From the NCBI RefSeq assembly GCF_963678975.1, contig NC_089280.1, positions 20,079,863 to 20,143,862 on the forward strand: a stretch of DNA of 64,000 bases. The letters are read 5' to 3'. Source of the DNA: Dysidea avara. Lineage: Eukaryota > Porifera > Demospongiae > Dictyoceratida > Dysideidae. The position numbers and the translations under genes were made by a program. Shown piece by piece: positions 45,804 to 58,399 of the stretch (positions are counted from its first letter, which is position 1; each line of letters begins with the position of its first letter). The notes under the pieces are model-generated. The model was not told where the DNA came from. It saw only the letters and a list, made by a program, of their open reading frames with translations, and did no database searches.

Positions 45804-48800
45804 AATTTGGTTTTGTTGTTGTTGTTGTTTCCTTGAGTAAGAAACTTTATTCACATTGCTTTATTCACGTTGTTGTTTTCTTTACCTGGTGTTTACTGGG
45901 AGAGCAAATGCCCAACTGTCCTTGTTTTGTTTAATGATCGGGTTGTTGTGGAACTTCGGGTTCTGCGACCTCTCTCAGTAATGTCTGGACAGTTCTCCTG
46001 TGGGTTACTAGCCCTGCCCCAGGAAGATTTTTTCCTGAAGTACCTGAGTGGTGCACAAGCATCCCAGTGCTGGTTTGCTGGGCAGCAGTAGCTGTATTTG
46101 CCTTGCTTTGCTTTGCTACTGCATGCACTTTATTTATACTAAATGTATTCATTTGTATATTTATTTGTATTTATTCATATCGGTGATGGTACAGCCATAA
46201 CCAATACTTGTAGTCTCACTGCTGACTCAATATATAATGTAAACAATGAGGAGGGAGATCAACAGTAATGTTGTTACAGTGAAACCTGTATTAGTGCATG
46301 CATGGCTACTGGAGTACTGGTATATAAGTATGGGAGACCACCTCTAAAATACCATATGCAACTTAATTTCTTTAAGTGAAAAGTTTAATGTGCTAATTAT
46401 AATCCATGCACCAGCCACCTGCTCAGCTTAATAATTTAGCTATAGACAAAGTTTCTAATCCTCTAAAGTGGCTATAATGATGCGAACTATTACATGAGCT
46501 CTGTGTACAGTCATTTTTGCATGTAGAATCTTTTCTTATGGAAATATACGTGAGCTCTCTGGTTATGGAGTTTTATGTCAAGAAGGTTTCAAGTCATTAA
46601 AAAAACATACAGAACATGCTACATATTGCTCATTTGAAGAAATGCACCTGTTACAGTTAGTTACGTGTTACTCCAGGTACTGCAGATGTTCTGACTGTTT
46701 GAACGTTTTGTATGCAAACTACATACATATTTGTGTATAACTCACATGGTATGTAGTATAATACGCAACGTTCACATGGGCAGAAAATGCACAATACCAA
46801 GTATTTTACTTGCAAAGCAGTAATTAGTAATGATCCTACATAGTAATTTAATTGTTGCATAATAAATCTGCCTGCTAATTATAAGCCATTTGTTCCCAGC
46901 CTATAATATTATAGCTACATGTCCAAGTGCAAGTGACTCGTGTACTGTACGCTACAATAACAAACTTTGTTGTTGTATATCTTGACTCCAAGTGTAGGTA
47001 GTCTTTATAGATCTTCCCTCTTTGTTCTTTTACTCTGTGCCTAGTAACACTGTCTCCAGTTGTAGTGTAGTCTAACCCAATTAAGGTACAGATGAACAAC
47101 ATGCTAAAGTAATAAGTGTTAATATCCTCTAGCTAATGTTACATTTTACATAATGGTACAATGTTATTCCCATGAAATTACCAAATGATGCATGTGGAAG
47201 CAGTAAAACACAACCTGCTGGCATTTCACAGGCTTTAATCACAGCTTGTAAATTTAGATCACTAACAGTTTCATTGGTTGTATTGGACCTACGTATTGGA
47301 CCTTTGGACCTATTTATAGTAACATTTTATATGAAACATTAAACTTCCTGCTGATATCCATTCTACATTTTGTTGCACTGAATTTTAGTTTATGATCTAT
47401 ATAGGCTATGGGAGCATTCACAGCTGCAGGTTTTCCTCACCATTCATTTGACTATATCCTGTAGTATGCTTATAGAGAATAAGAGAAGGAATTGTGCAAT
47501 CATCAAGCAAACTGAGGTTATAGTGAAAACAACAGATTAAAATGTACTGCTGAAGCATTTTAGCATGTCAGTACCCTTTTGTTGAGATGTATTATGAATT
47601 ATATTTTTGTTTAGCAGTTCATGTCTAATCATATAAAATAAAGCTATTGCACCATGTTAAAAAAAAAAAATTAAAAGCCTGGTTATCTGGGGAGTTGGAA
47701 TTAATTTCCACAGCCTTATCATAGTATTTTATAAGCATAGTTGGATTGTAAGCTTTAGTTTCCTACACTGGAGAGGAAGGACTGCACTGATTTATAGTGG
47801 AACCTTTTTTCAGCATAAAATACATTATAAGATGATCCCAAAAGATCCACCTCCATGTGTATATGCAGGTTTAAGGAGAAGGCATGGCATTGTATTGCAT
47901 CATTTTTGCATAACACAATCCGGATTTGTGTAGGACAAAAAAGATGGGTAAAATCAATGCAGGCAAACATTTTTTCAAAATATTTTTGCTCACTGTATTA
48001 CTGCAACAAAACCTTGTAGTTGTACTTTATCAACTCTCGGGCTTTGCTGAAAAAGAATAACAGGGTAACTCCTCCCAAAACTTACTTTTAGCATCCACAC
48101 AAGGTGTATTTTTATGACCGCTCCTCTTTGTTCAACACATCTATACATTGTCGTCTCCTAGACTGTATTGTATTATTTCTTACAGGAAGAACTGTAATTG
48201 TGACAACTCAGTCTGTGCTTCTGTGTTGGTAGCCTCTTTTCATGTACATTGTGTAACTGTAATACAATTTTATTAATGAAATGTGACGCTGTTGTCATTG
48301 TATAAACCAATTATGTACAATGTTAGGACTAAGGGATGCCTTATTAATTCTAAAGACATAGCTGAAAATTTATACGCCTTTCTGTCCATAGAAATTGTTA
48401 CTCCAAATTTTTTTTGTTACAATTTTTTAACTCTTAAAAATACCGTTAAATACCGTAGAGTTTATTACCATAGTTCATAGAATTGATGTGGTAACTATTC
48501 AATTTTGACCACCAGTCGATGTTCAAAACCGATGTTGAAACCCTTATTTTCAAAATCAATCGTGGTACCACTCACTATTGAAGGTACGACATTTAGCCAA
48601 GTAAATACGGTAGTTGTATGAACCCAAGAAGTGACACATATATGTTTTGTGTATGTGCGTGTGCTATAAGTATCTGGTATGACTTCAAGTTAAAACTGTG
48701 GTGATATTTGACATTCAATTGTACATGAATACCCGTCAAGAGTCCATAATAGACAATACTTATAGATTATTTATAGGAAGCTTTTCTGTTAACACAATTA

Positions 48801-49282
48801 TGCAATGAAAACAACTTGATGTTACACCTAAGACCACAGTTCACTCCAACATTGGCTACTGCCTGTCTGTCTCTGATGTGTCTTGCATTGTCTCTTCATG
48901 TGCTTGTCACATGGAATTTGTCTTACCAATAACTTCCCCTAGATTTGATAATCAATGTTATTGTTTACAAAAGTAATTGCTGCTTGTAAGTAAACATTGT
49001 GGTTTGGTAGCAACAGTTATGATAATACTCAGTCATGTTTTCCACTTCATTAATGAAGGCAATTGCATTAGTTGAAGTGGACAATCAAAAAAAGTGTAGT
49101 AATAATTGCATTCCTTGTTTAATGGGCTGATCAGTAATTAGTGTATCTTTCCAATCTAATTTTGTCATTCTTGTTGTATGTTTTATGTAATCTGTGTCGT
49201 CAATGTAATTATACAACTAACTTGTCATATGTTTTCTATCCATATTTGTAATTACATCCCATCTTATTAAATCACTTTGCAG

Positions 49283-52200
49283 GTCGAGTGCACAGATGAG
49301 ACTCAAGCAAACAAAGCATTTAAAGAAGTAACTTTTGTGGACATTTTTTGTCTGTATGTATTTATTATGTGTTAGGCCAATGCGCTACAAACACTGCAGC
49401 ATCCTTATGTTTGTGGGTATAAAGAGTTTTTTGTCAACTGGGATAGAGAGGTAAATATAACAAATGTAAATGTTTTTGCAGCATGTGCCCTCGCTTACAC
49501 ACAGATTTACCACACAGGAAATATTTATCAACTTAACAGATCAATACTCCAGACCAAACACCTAACAATACATTGAATTTTACGGTGTGGTCCCAATCGC
49601 ATGTACAACACTTTCTAAATATAGAACAATGCTTGCTTTTACTGATTTAATGCTCATCTTACCTTGTTTGTTAGTGTTATGTCATTTTGCCTATTCGATA
49701 TCACACCTGGCATGCACCACTTGTAGGGTATCGTGTGAATACCCGATAGTATGGCTCCATATATGTTCATCATTGTGTAGATTACCAGCTTTGATGTACA
49801 CGGTAGTCACACGCCTGGTAAATGACATCATGAAGTGCACAACAACCGTGCAAACAAGATATTATTTCACTTGGCATGCAAAGAAGCTTACACAATCTTT
49901 CATTTCTCCGTGGCAATGGTATTACCTTGTAACTATGTACATACCAATACGTTTGTGTTGGTGGCAAAAACATGTTGACATGAATATTGTTATTAAATTT
50001 TGGTTCTTGTCTATAGGAATCTGCCATGTATGTGTGCATTATAATGGAGTATTACAAGCTGGGAGATATGGACCGTGTTTTAAAACAGAAACGTCGATCT
50101 AAAGAACATATTGAAGAGTTGGTAAGATGGGTAGTGATGTAATAGAGTTTGACCAGGAAGTTGATGTTTGCAAACTCAGCATTAATTATGCTGACTCAAT
50201 GAGCATATTGTTTACTTTTTATAGCTATTAAAGAAATGGCTCGGACAAATGGTGGAAGCATTGTGCTTTGTACATGACCGAAAAGTGATTCATAGAGACT
50301 TGAAGCCTAGCAACATCTTCATGAAAGATGATCTCTCCATTTCGATAGGTTAAAAATATAAGTAAAAACACTAGATTGGTTTTCATCATTTGGATTGCAA
50401 CCATTTTAGGTGATTTTGGAGTTGCAACAGTTATGGGAGATATAAGAACTATGACACGAACTGCAGTTGGTAAGAATGGCAATATATTCCATTGCCAGTT
50501 GCTAAGGCACTAGTGTTTACACTGTGACTGTTGCTTGGGTACTATCTTGAATTGATACTGTTTCTGGTGTCAAACAATGGATTGAATCACTAAAACCAAC
50601 TCTGATATTGATTCTGTCTGTGCCTAACTCATAGGAGTACAATATCTCAACCTATCATGTGTCACTGTTTCATAATAATCTGAAAAAATGAAGTCCAGGC
50701 ATTAACTACACAAATATGAGGGTTAAATTACACATTTTATTATTTGTACCCAATTCAGTGCTGTGGTTTAAAGTTTATCTTATTCATTTCACATGTGTGA
50801 AGTTCATGTTAAAGATACAATTGTTACACAGGAACAATGAACTGGATGGCGCCTGAAATACTGGAAGCCACCTCACCACAGTATCCCTATAAATCATTAC
50901 AGTATTTTGTTTTGATTTTTGTTTCCTTGACAATGTGTGTACCAGGTATGATGAGAGATCTGATGTTTGGTCTTTGGGCTGCATCATCTTAGAAATGGCA
51001 ACGTGTGGCTTTATGGATGTAGGTGACAACTACATTCCAAGATAAATAACTTTGTTTACTTTACAACTCTCACATAGCAAGCTGAAATGTCAACCATCCT
51101 GTTTCAGCTAAAGGGTTCCCCTCAAATAGTAGAAGATGTCCTTGAAAATGTCTCCAAGGTAATTGTGTGTAGCTGTATTAGTAGCTAATTAGATGTACAA
51201 ATTTTACAGCATTACTCTGCTGACTTGTGTCAACTAATTCGAGTGATGCTACGAAGGGCTTTTCATCAGCGGCCAACTTGCAAGTATTGTTGACTTAATT
51301 TACCATGTAAATATCTAATACCACATTCATATAGGGATCTATTGCTTTATCCTTATGTTCAAGAATGTCTTGGGCTAACTAATTCCCCATTGTTTAAAGG
51401 AGCTAAAGATTCTGGTGAGAGCTAATTAACACAATAAAAATGACACTAATAACGTGTAATTACTTTATTAGGTGAAAAGTCTAATGCAGGTAAGTTATGA
51501 GCTATCTACAAGAATATACATTACCATTTTGTATAGCTAAACCACTACCAACTGCTGAAGGAGTTTCTGGTGTTTTAAGTATGTGTCAGATGTGAAAGTA
51601 TTTTGTACTAATTAAACTTTGCTAATAGAATACATGAAGCAAAATATCAGCGTACACGAATGCCAGGTACAACTATTGCACTTAACACTTTCTAGAAGTG
51701 TAGAGTTTATTTCTTATAGACACAATCGTTACAATACTTTGTTGAACAAACTAAAAACCATGGTAAATACTTCCTAGATAGTATTGTGTGTAAGAGATTT
51801 ATGTACGTAGACCAAGCATTAAAAGATGATGTTAAGAAAGCTGTGATGGATACGATGAAAGTACATATGACTTCTGTAGAGATACAGACTCTGGCTTGTC
51901 ATGTTCTAGGCAATGCTGCCGTAATAGGTAACCAGACGTGTGTTACTTTGATGTGGTGTTTCAGTCTATGCTACTACAGCTTCTGAGGGAGATATTTTAT
52001 TTTCTAAACAGTTTATCTCACCAGTGTGTTTAGCCATGCGAGTAAGTCAATTATATTGTAAATGGAAAGAAATCTATCGATGACTGTTGTTAGTCACACG
52101 CTGGTTCTCCAGAATTACAATGTGCGGCAACTGCTTTTCTGATGACTCTGTCTTCTGATGGTACGTTAAAATGGTTTCTGTATTTAAAGTACAGATGTTC

Positions 52201-53186
52201 GTAATGCTTTATTGGGGTTAGTTATGTAATATATTGTAACTGTAAACAGGGAGTGTCATGCTGGGAATACTTTGTGCATGAGAAATCTGTACTTCCGCAT
52301 ACCGTATCTTTCATGAAAGATGATCAAGTTTCTAAAACTTAATTATGCAATTCAGCTATATGGAAATATTTCAGATACACAGACAGACATGTGTTAGTTT
52401 GTTGTGCTTTGTTGTTAATTCTGCTAACAGTCTAACCTTGAAACAATTCCTTATTCAATTTGACATGTGCTATTTTGTTAATGGAGTCTGGAATTTGCTA
52501 CAACATTTGTTCTGTTTGTCAAGCAATCTTTTGTTCCTCCAACTTTAACACAAATGTGTGATAAGACAATTTTCAATTTATAGAAGAAGCAGCTGAAGTG
52601 ATCGGTGCTGAAGGAGGAATACAAGACATCCTTGCAGCAATGAGAACTTTTCCAAAAGAACTAGAACTGGTTTCAAACTGTTGTATTGCTCTATGGAGTC
52701 TGTCAGTTGTAGGTAATATGTGCATACATCAGTTACGTAAAATGATGTTCTCTTACTTCTCAATATTATTTCATTCTCATGTAGAAATTTGTACACAGGT
52801 GACCATACCATGGTTGATTACGTGGCTATGATGATTGTAGTTATATAGTCAGATTGTTAACATTTTAGTGTAGCTCGAATGTCGGAATTTGTAACTTAAT
52901 GCTTCTCAGATATCTGTTATCATCTTATTTGTGTGTACTTTATGATTTCCATGTATTTAACATACCAGTATATACACTTGCTATGTGTTTATGGAACGTG
53001 TTTTTGTACATTGGTTGAATTCTTTGTTTGTTTTGTAGAGAAAAACACTCAGATTATTACTGAAGAAAGAGGCTTGCAAGACATTTTAATTGCTTTGGAT
53101 AATCATGGGCAGTGTAAAGACTTATGTGAAGCAGCTTGCTCAGCACTCTGGTCACTTTCAATGGAAGGTATCATAAGCCTTAGGCG

Positions 53187-53274
<88 letters not shown>

Positions 53275-56200
53275 CATCTTAAGTCTTAGACCAGCAGTAT
53301 TTTACATTATAATGTGGCTAGCTAAAATGCACTATATGAATTCATTTAGATAATGGTGTGAAGATACTTGAGCCTGTGAAGGTACAGGGAGGTTAATGGA
53401 TAAATTAGATTCATTAAGAGTTAACAATGTAACTAATGGTTGAAGAATGTGAAACCTTACACCTTCCTACATTTGAGTCATTATATGGGCTTCATTTTCT
53501 TTTACAATTATGATTGCTGCAAAGTTTTAAATTTATTTAGATTTGACCAAAAGTATGTATGCTAATGGATTGTGGTGTAATTGAGACACTGTTAGTATTA
53601 CAACGTTGTGTTTTGGAGTGTGCTGGCAATTAATTGCGGTGTGTCGGTCAACCCTAAATCCCACTGGAAATAATGTAGGAAGCATGTTACTCCTTTAAGA
53701 CTTAAGCAGAATTATAGCTCACTCCTCTCCTTCCTACTAAAATGAATATCGAATAATCATTTACAGACCAGAACATAAATTATATGGCCGATGGAAATGC
53801 CGCTGAGTTAGTGCTGCAATCACTGAAAACACATATTATGGTAAAGGGAAAATTTTCAGTGGTAACAAATGATGTTATTTTATTCTCTTTACAGGAAGTA
53901 GGAGTAGTAAAGTATGCCTTTGCTGCATTGTCCTCAATGGCTGAATCTGAAGGTAAATTGAATTATATGTAGTCTGGTGGTTTGTATGTATTCATAGTAA
54001 CATTATGTCATTTAGGTGTAAGAGGTCTTTTGTTACTATGGGTGAGGGTAAATGCCTTTGATGTACACACACGTGCCTTTAGTGACACCACTCTACATTT
54101 ACGCATGCAATAATGGGCTATTGTTTTAACCTTTTGCTTTGTAAAGATCAGGGTTTATAGAATCCATAAACATGGCTGTCTGAAACAGCAGCTAACCAAG
54201 CTACATGAACACAATGGTGTAACATTGTTACGCACTTGGTTAACAAACTGTGTATATTTCGTGGATTTAATACTGGCAAAAAATGGTAGTATTGTGAATA
54301 AGTCTTTTTTATTATTTACAATGCCCACCATGGACCTAGCTACCTACGGTCAGGCACTCTATTTATCTGCTAGAAAGCTGCAAATTTTGTACAATGACAT
54401 AATTTTATGTGCCTGGCAGCCTATTCATACAGGAAGCTCAAAGGATGTTTTTTGAGCTTCACCAAACCCAAGTGGTTTTTACCCGGCTAGGGTGTAGTCT
54501 TGAGTGGATGGTTTATCTAGCCACTAATCTGTTAAATGGCTTGAGTTGGAATTTAGGAGTGTGCCCATTGTGTAAGCCAGGGTAGTGCTACAATAACACA
54601 GTTAATTGGTTAGCTGATAGCTATCTTTGTCCCTCATCACGTAATGCAGAAATACATGATAATCTGTCTCCACTCTGTGTGTGTGTGAGTTTGGTGATTT
54701 TTATAATGGAGGTGTAATTTTATCCGAAAACATCACTTTTCAAAAAAGTCTATTGCTTCGCTGGTAATTATAGTAATCACATATGATGGACTACACGGTG
54801 ATCTGTCTCCATCATGCTAGTCCATTTGGTGATTACTGCAATACCTTGAAACAGAGGAGTAATCTTATACCAAAACATTGTGCAATCACTTTATACACCT
54901 AATTGATTTATGCGACACTAGTAGTAATTTAATAATTATAAGATGTCTCTACTTGCAACAAAGTGAACAGACTGTGTTCTTTGTACTGTTTCAATTATAG
55001 AAATTCTTGCCTTCCAAATTGCCAACACTGACTCTGGTTTGCAGGGCATACCGATTATTATGGAGGCGCTTAAGTGAGTTGTAACAATAATATTTGCTTT
55101 GTGGTCAAACTGCTACATTCACAGAAAACACCCAGATAATTCAGAGCTGGTAGAAAACGCTGCAACATTGCTAATGGAATTAGCGAACTACCGTAAGTCT
55201 ATAATGCATGCATTAAGAAAGCCATTTAATTTTGTAAATAAGATTAGCAGCTTCATATTACCAATTAACAATGGCAAATAGAGGTTAAGAATTTTAGGCG
55301 GAGCAGACTGTATATACTTAGCTTGTGTAACTGTTCTTTCATTGTAAGTTTCTGATTACAAAGTGTTGGGCTTCCGGACAGCTGCACTGAAGTCCTTTAA
55401 AGAGATAATTACCCTTTATTTATGTGACCATGTCTATGAAAACCAGAGTTGTAGCCAATTGCCTACATTTTATAAGTTGTAATTTTACTTCTGTACAATA
55501 TATTAATAGGAGATTTGGTGATGTTAAGGCCACCACCTATCACTATATTCCTGTGAAATCTCAAGATGATTAGTCAATTACATATCAAGTTATGAGTTGA
55601 AAACTTGGAAATTGTATAATACTTAAGACTGCATAACCGAGATTGCTTCAATACATACTCTATGAATTCATTATCACACTGTACATAAACGCTCACTGTT
55701 GAATACTGGATTATTCCACTGTAGCTGACATCTGTGCTGAGCTGTTATCCCAGAAGGTAGTTGAGACAATGACAAACCTTAAAGTGCAGCATATTTCCAA
55801 TGAGGTAAGGTTGACTTGCTGATTCCATCATAGTTAGTAATGTACAGTTACACTACAATATCTTATTACGAAATGCCACCACGTTCTATAGTAGTTGGTT
55901 TTCCATATGAGAATGCAGTACGTATAGCCGCCAAGTACATCTATAAGGCCTGGACTATTAAAAGTTAATGGGTTGAACAATGTTGTTATGATTGCGGCAC
56001 ATTAAAATTCATATTTCAGCTTTGCCACTATAGGTTATCTCATTAAATGCACGATTAAGCTATGGTTGTGATAGTTCGATTAATTTTTAAGCAGCTAAAA
56101 TAAATCAGAGTTTATCTGTCTTTCATGTGTGAGGGTTATGTGTGGGGTAAAATATTCACATTAGTTTAAAACATGTTGTCCGTTAGCTAAAGAATTTTTA

Positions 56201-56353
56201 AAATCAACTACATGTACATGTTTTGTGTTGCAGGACGTTTCAGTTGCTCTAAATAGCGCTTTGGTGATAATCTCAGGTGGTAAACTAGGGCAATCTAGAC
56301 CGATCTCTTCACGAGCTAGAGCTGGTTCAGCTTCAGTCATACGCAAACACTAA
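49283..56353 (+). CDS. STKLD1: STKLD1/SgK071-like protein kinase with armadillo-type repeats (N-terminus missing)
   Basis: The first exon found (49283-49327) encodes VECTDETQANKAFKE, close to the SgK071/STKLD1 segment after the ATP-site lysine. Kinase exons follow: 49376-49450, 50017-50121, 50225-50348 with HRDLKPSN, 50410-50469 with DFG, 50832-50880 with WMAPE, 50946-51018 with SDVWSLGC, 51078-51158, 51210-51283 and 51335-51414. After short linkers (51472-51489, 51537-51578, 51629-51666) come helical-repeat exons: 51720-51927, 51965-52041, 52094-52160, 52584-52712, 53039-53167, about 53350-53391, 53767-53840, 53895-53952, 55001-55073, 55125-55192, 55725-55804 and 56234-56353 (stop TAA). Exons 52584 and 53039 are both 129 nt, one ARM-like unit each (GGIQDILAAM / RGLQDILIAL). 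Catalytic Asp and DFG are intact. The end of the exon at 53350 is uncertain; the glycine-loop exon was not found. Confidence 0.82.
53193..53274. repeat. TA/TG microsatellite in kinase intron
   Basis: A short (TA)n passes into a pure (TG)n of roughly 33 units. It lies 25 bp past an ARM-exon donor. The Cys-Val repeat ORF across it is an artefact. Confidence 0.95.
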
Positions 56354-56810
56354 CATAATCTGTTATCACATCTCTCCAAGAGACTAACGGTAGACAATTA
56401 TCATAGGCAACTAGTTGTGTTATGTAGGATTTTTTTGTGTTATATGTATACAGTACAGTCATTTATCAGTATGCAACCACTTCAATGTATTAATTGTATT
56501 TTAAAGAATAGCGTCTATATCAAACATTGTGTACACACATTTTATGTACATATATGGTTATTACACATTAATATTGTACTGTAAGGAACATAAGGATACA
56601 TTTTTTATTGGTCATTCCAATGCACTTTCTGATAATCACTGCTTATAGCAGTTATACAATATATATCGTATAGCTATGCTGCTAAATATACAGTATAACA
56701 CAAAAATCAAATAAATTACTACATATATTTAATACTAAAAAAATGAGCATACTTAATTGTGATTTTAAATCATCATGTATAGCAAATAGCTTTATATAGG
56801 GGCTTTTGTA
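56354..56810. other. Shared 3' region of the convergent kinase and TGF-beta genes
   Basis: 457 bp separate the two stop codons. The stretch is AT-rich with AATAAA-type signals near 56709 on the plus strand. No additional gene. Confidence 0.5.
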
Positions 56811-58126
56811 TCATCGGCAATAGCAATCTTTCACTCTCATTTCGTGATACATTTTTTGTTTAACAGATGCACCGCCAGCAGTTTGTATCAGTAACATGAC
56901 TGGTTCGTACTCTCCAGGACTACAACATATTGTTAACTCTCTCTCATTTCTTCTAAGAGCCTGTGCAGCTAATAGTTTGGCATAGTTGTTTGTTTTGTGT
57001 GACTGTCCGATAGCTGTAAAGTTAACTAGGTGTGAGGTTTCACAATAGCCATCACACTTCCCCGCATTAAACTCGGTCGGTGCTATTATATATCCCATTT
57101 TTAGTTCTGTAAAACTGACTATGTGGTCAACCTTTCGGCACTTCTTAGATTCCGAGTCAACCTTTCCTTCTGCATTTCGTTTTTGTCTACCTGATCGATT
57201 ATCATCCATTGGTATTTTTAATGTTTCATCAATTGGCACTGCGGACATTGGCTTGGGTCCCTTTCTTGCCAAACCTTCCACAGCTTCATTGCTAATGTAC
57301 ATACACATAACAGGCTGTTCCACATACAATTTTCTTCGTAACTTTAACTTTTTAATAGATTTCAAGTCTTGTAGCTTTATTGGGAGACTGTTATCTTCAC
57401 ATTCACTCTTCAGAATAACAGTTACATATACCTCATGACCCCCTTCAGGTATGGGCCACAGTGACTTAAACGGTTCAGTCAAATCAAGTTCTTCCCAATT
57501 CCTACCATTTGACATGTTAACATGAATTTTTCTGCCAGTTATTTCCATTTCTCCACTGTTATGTTTGCAAAAGACTTTAGTTTGTAATGTGGCTTTGGAG
57601 CACTCTTCTGTAGAGCTAGCATCCTTGTAAACTCGTAGAACAACTTTAGTTAGATTTGCATAACTGTCAACTGCATCTTTCCTTAATTCAACCCAGTCAA
57701 ACACATTTATTAAAGTTTGGGTCCCTTTAGGAGAATTCACGTCCGTGTGAGTAGGATGTCTAATTTCTTTGACCAAGTCTGTTGAACAAAAAACAGTGAA
57801 CAAATAAGTACACAAGTTTACACAGTAAAGTTAATCAGGTGCGGTAACGGTTTAACCACATGCACAAAATGCTTACCTATGTCGAAAAAGCTCCAAATTG
57901 TGATGGGATCGTCTCCCAAGTTACCCGTGATAAGCGAGCCGTTTTCGTCTGAGATACTCTCGTACAGCTGCTTAATGTATGGGTGATAGAAACCGGTGTG
58001 ATGGTGCTGATGGCCTTCTTCGTTGTCCACAGATGATCGCCTTGTTACTGGCTGTTTGCTCGACAAAGGGAGGCTGGAAACTCCAAGTAAATACGCCACA
58101 CTAAACGCTAGCATTAGTCGCAACAT
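56811..58126 (-). CDS. TGF-beta superfamily ligand precursor (405 aa, two exons)
   Basis: Exons 58126-57877 and 57778-56811 join across a 98-bp intron (phase 1). Residues 1-19 are a signal peptide (MLRLMLAFSVAYLLGVSSLP). The prodomain follows, with VYVTVILK-type strands and a furin site RSGRQKR near residue 285. The mature domain shows the seven-cysteine pattern: KKC, then YIIAPTEFNAGKCDGYC, then NFTAIGQSH..., then CCSP and a terminal KDCYCR. The free Cys for the inter-subunit bond is in the CC pair. The II-AP-x-x-F/Y-x-A-x-x-C-x-G-x-C spacing is typical of BMP/activin-type ligands, but the sequence is too diverged to assign BMP, activin or TGF-beta sensu stricto. It would be secreted as a disulfide-linked dimer acting on receptor Ser/Thr kinases. 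It is divergent from SLC9C over 273 bp. Confidence 0.93.
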
Positions 58127-58399
58127 CTTATTAGCTAACTAACTCGAACTATCTGCACTCAATGTTTAGCTTACACACTGAAGTAAAAACTTAACCAATG
58201 CAGACTATATAGTGAGCTGTCAGTCTGCCTTGAGTGGCTTCCGGCATAATTTGTCGGCATAAGGCTGGGCCTTTTTGGTGGGTGTGTCCGGAAGCCACAT
58301 AAAAGCTTACTTACGTTGGGTAGCAACGCAATGTTTAAAATTATTATAGAGTGGGCGAGCTACTGTTGGGGTAGCGCTATGAAAGTTTAGACGTGTACA
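58127..58399. promoter_or_regulatory. Divergent promoter of TGF-beta ligand and SLC9C
   Basis: 273 bp lie between opposing start codons. A palindromic CTATATAG at 58205-58212 is placed so that it could act as a TATA box for the minus-strand ligand, about 80 bp before its ATG. Nothing comparable is seen on the SLC9C side. Confidence 0.4.

Larger units (their letters stand above)
42967..49282. other. Gene-poor interval; probable home of missing kinase 5' exons
   Basis: No complete gene is visible in about 6.3 kb. Inside are a 252-bp element of repeated GTGACGTTCAC palindromes (45340-45591) and a tRNA-like SINE head (45738-45803). The kinase gene that follows lacks its glycine-loop exon, which should lie here, but I could not locate it with confidence. 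Confidence 0.5.

Noticed and set aside
49587-50102. 171-codon plus-strand ORF
   Set aside because: It overlaps an intron and a different-frame exon of the kinase gene and shows no domain.
49283-51414. Assignment of the kinase to the NEK family
   Set aside because: HRDLKPSNI also suits NEKs, but the VECTDETQANKA segment, the WMAPE spacing and the C-terminal ARM-like repeats fit STKLD1/SgK071 better.
51763-51777. GTAAATACTTCCTAG read as an intron
   Set aside because: 15 nt is too short; the frame is open through it and adds five residues, so it was kept as exon.
52933-53289. ORF ending in a long Cys-Val repeat
   Set aside because: Only the middle (53039-53167) is a real kinase-gene exon; the tail is a TG microsatellite in the following intron.
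57121-57438. Plus-strand ORF of 105 codons
   Set aside because: Antisense shadow of the TGF-beta coding exon.
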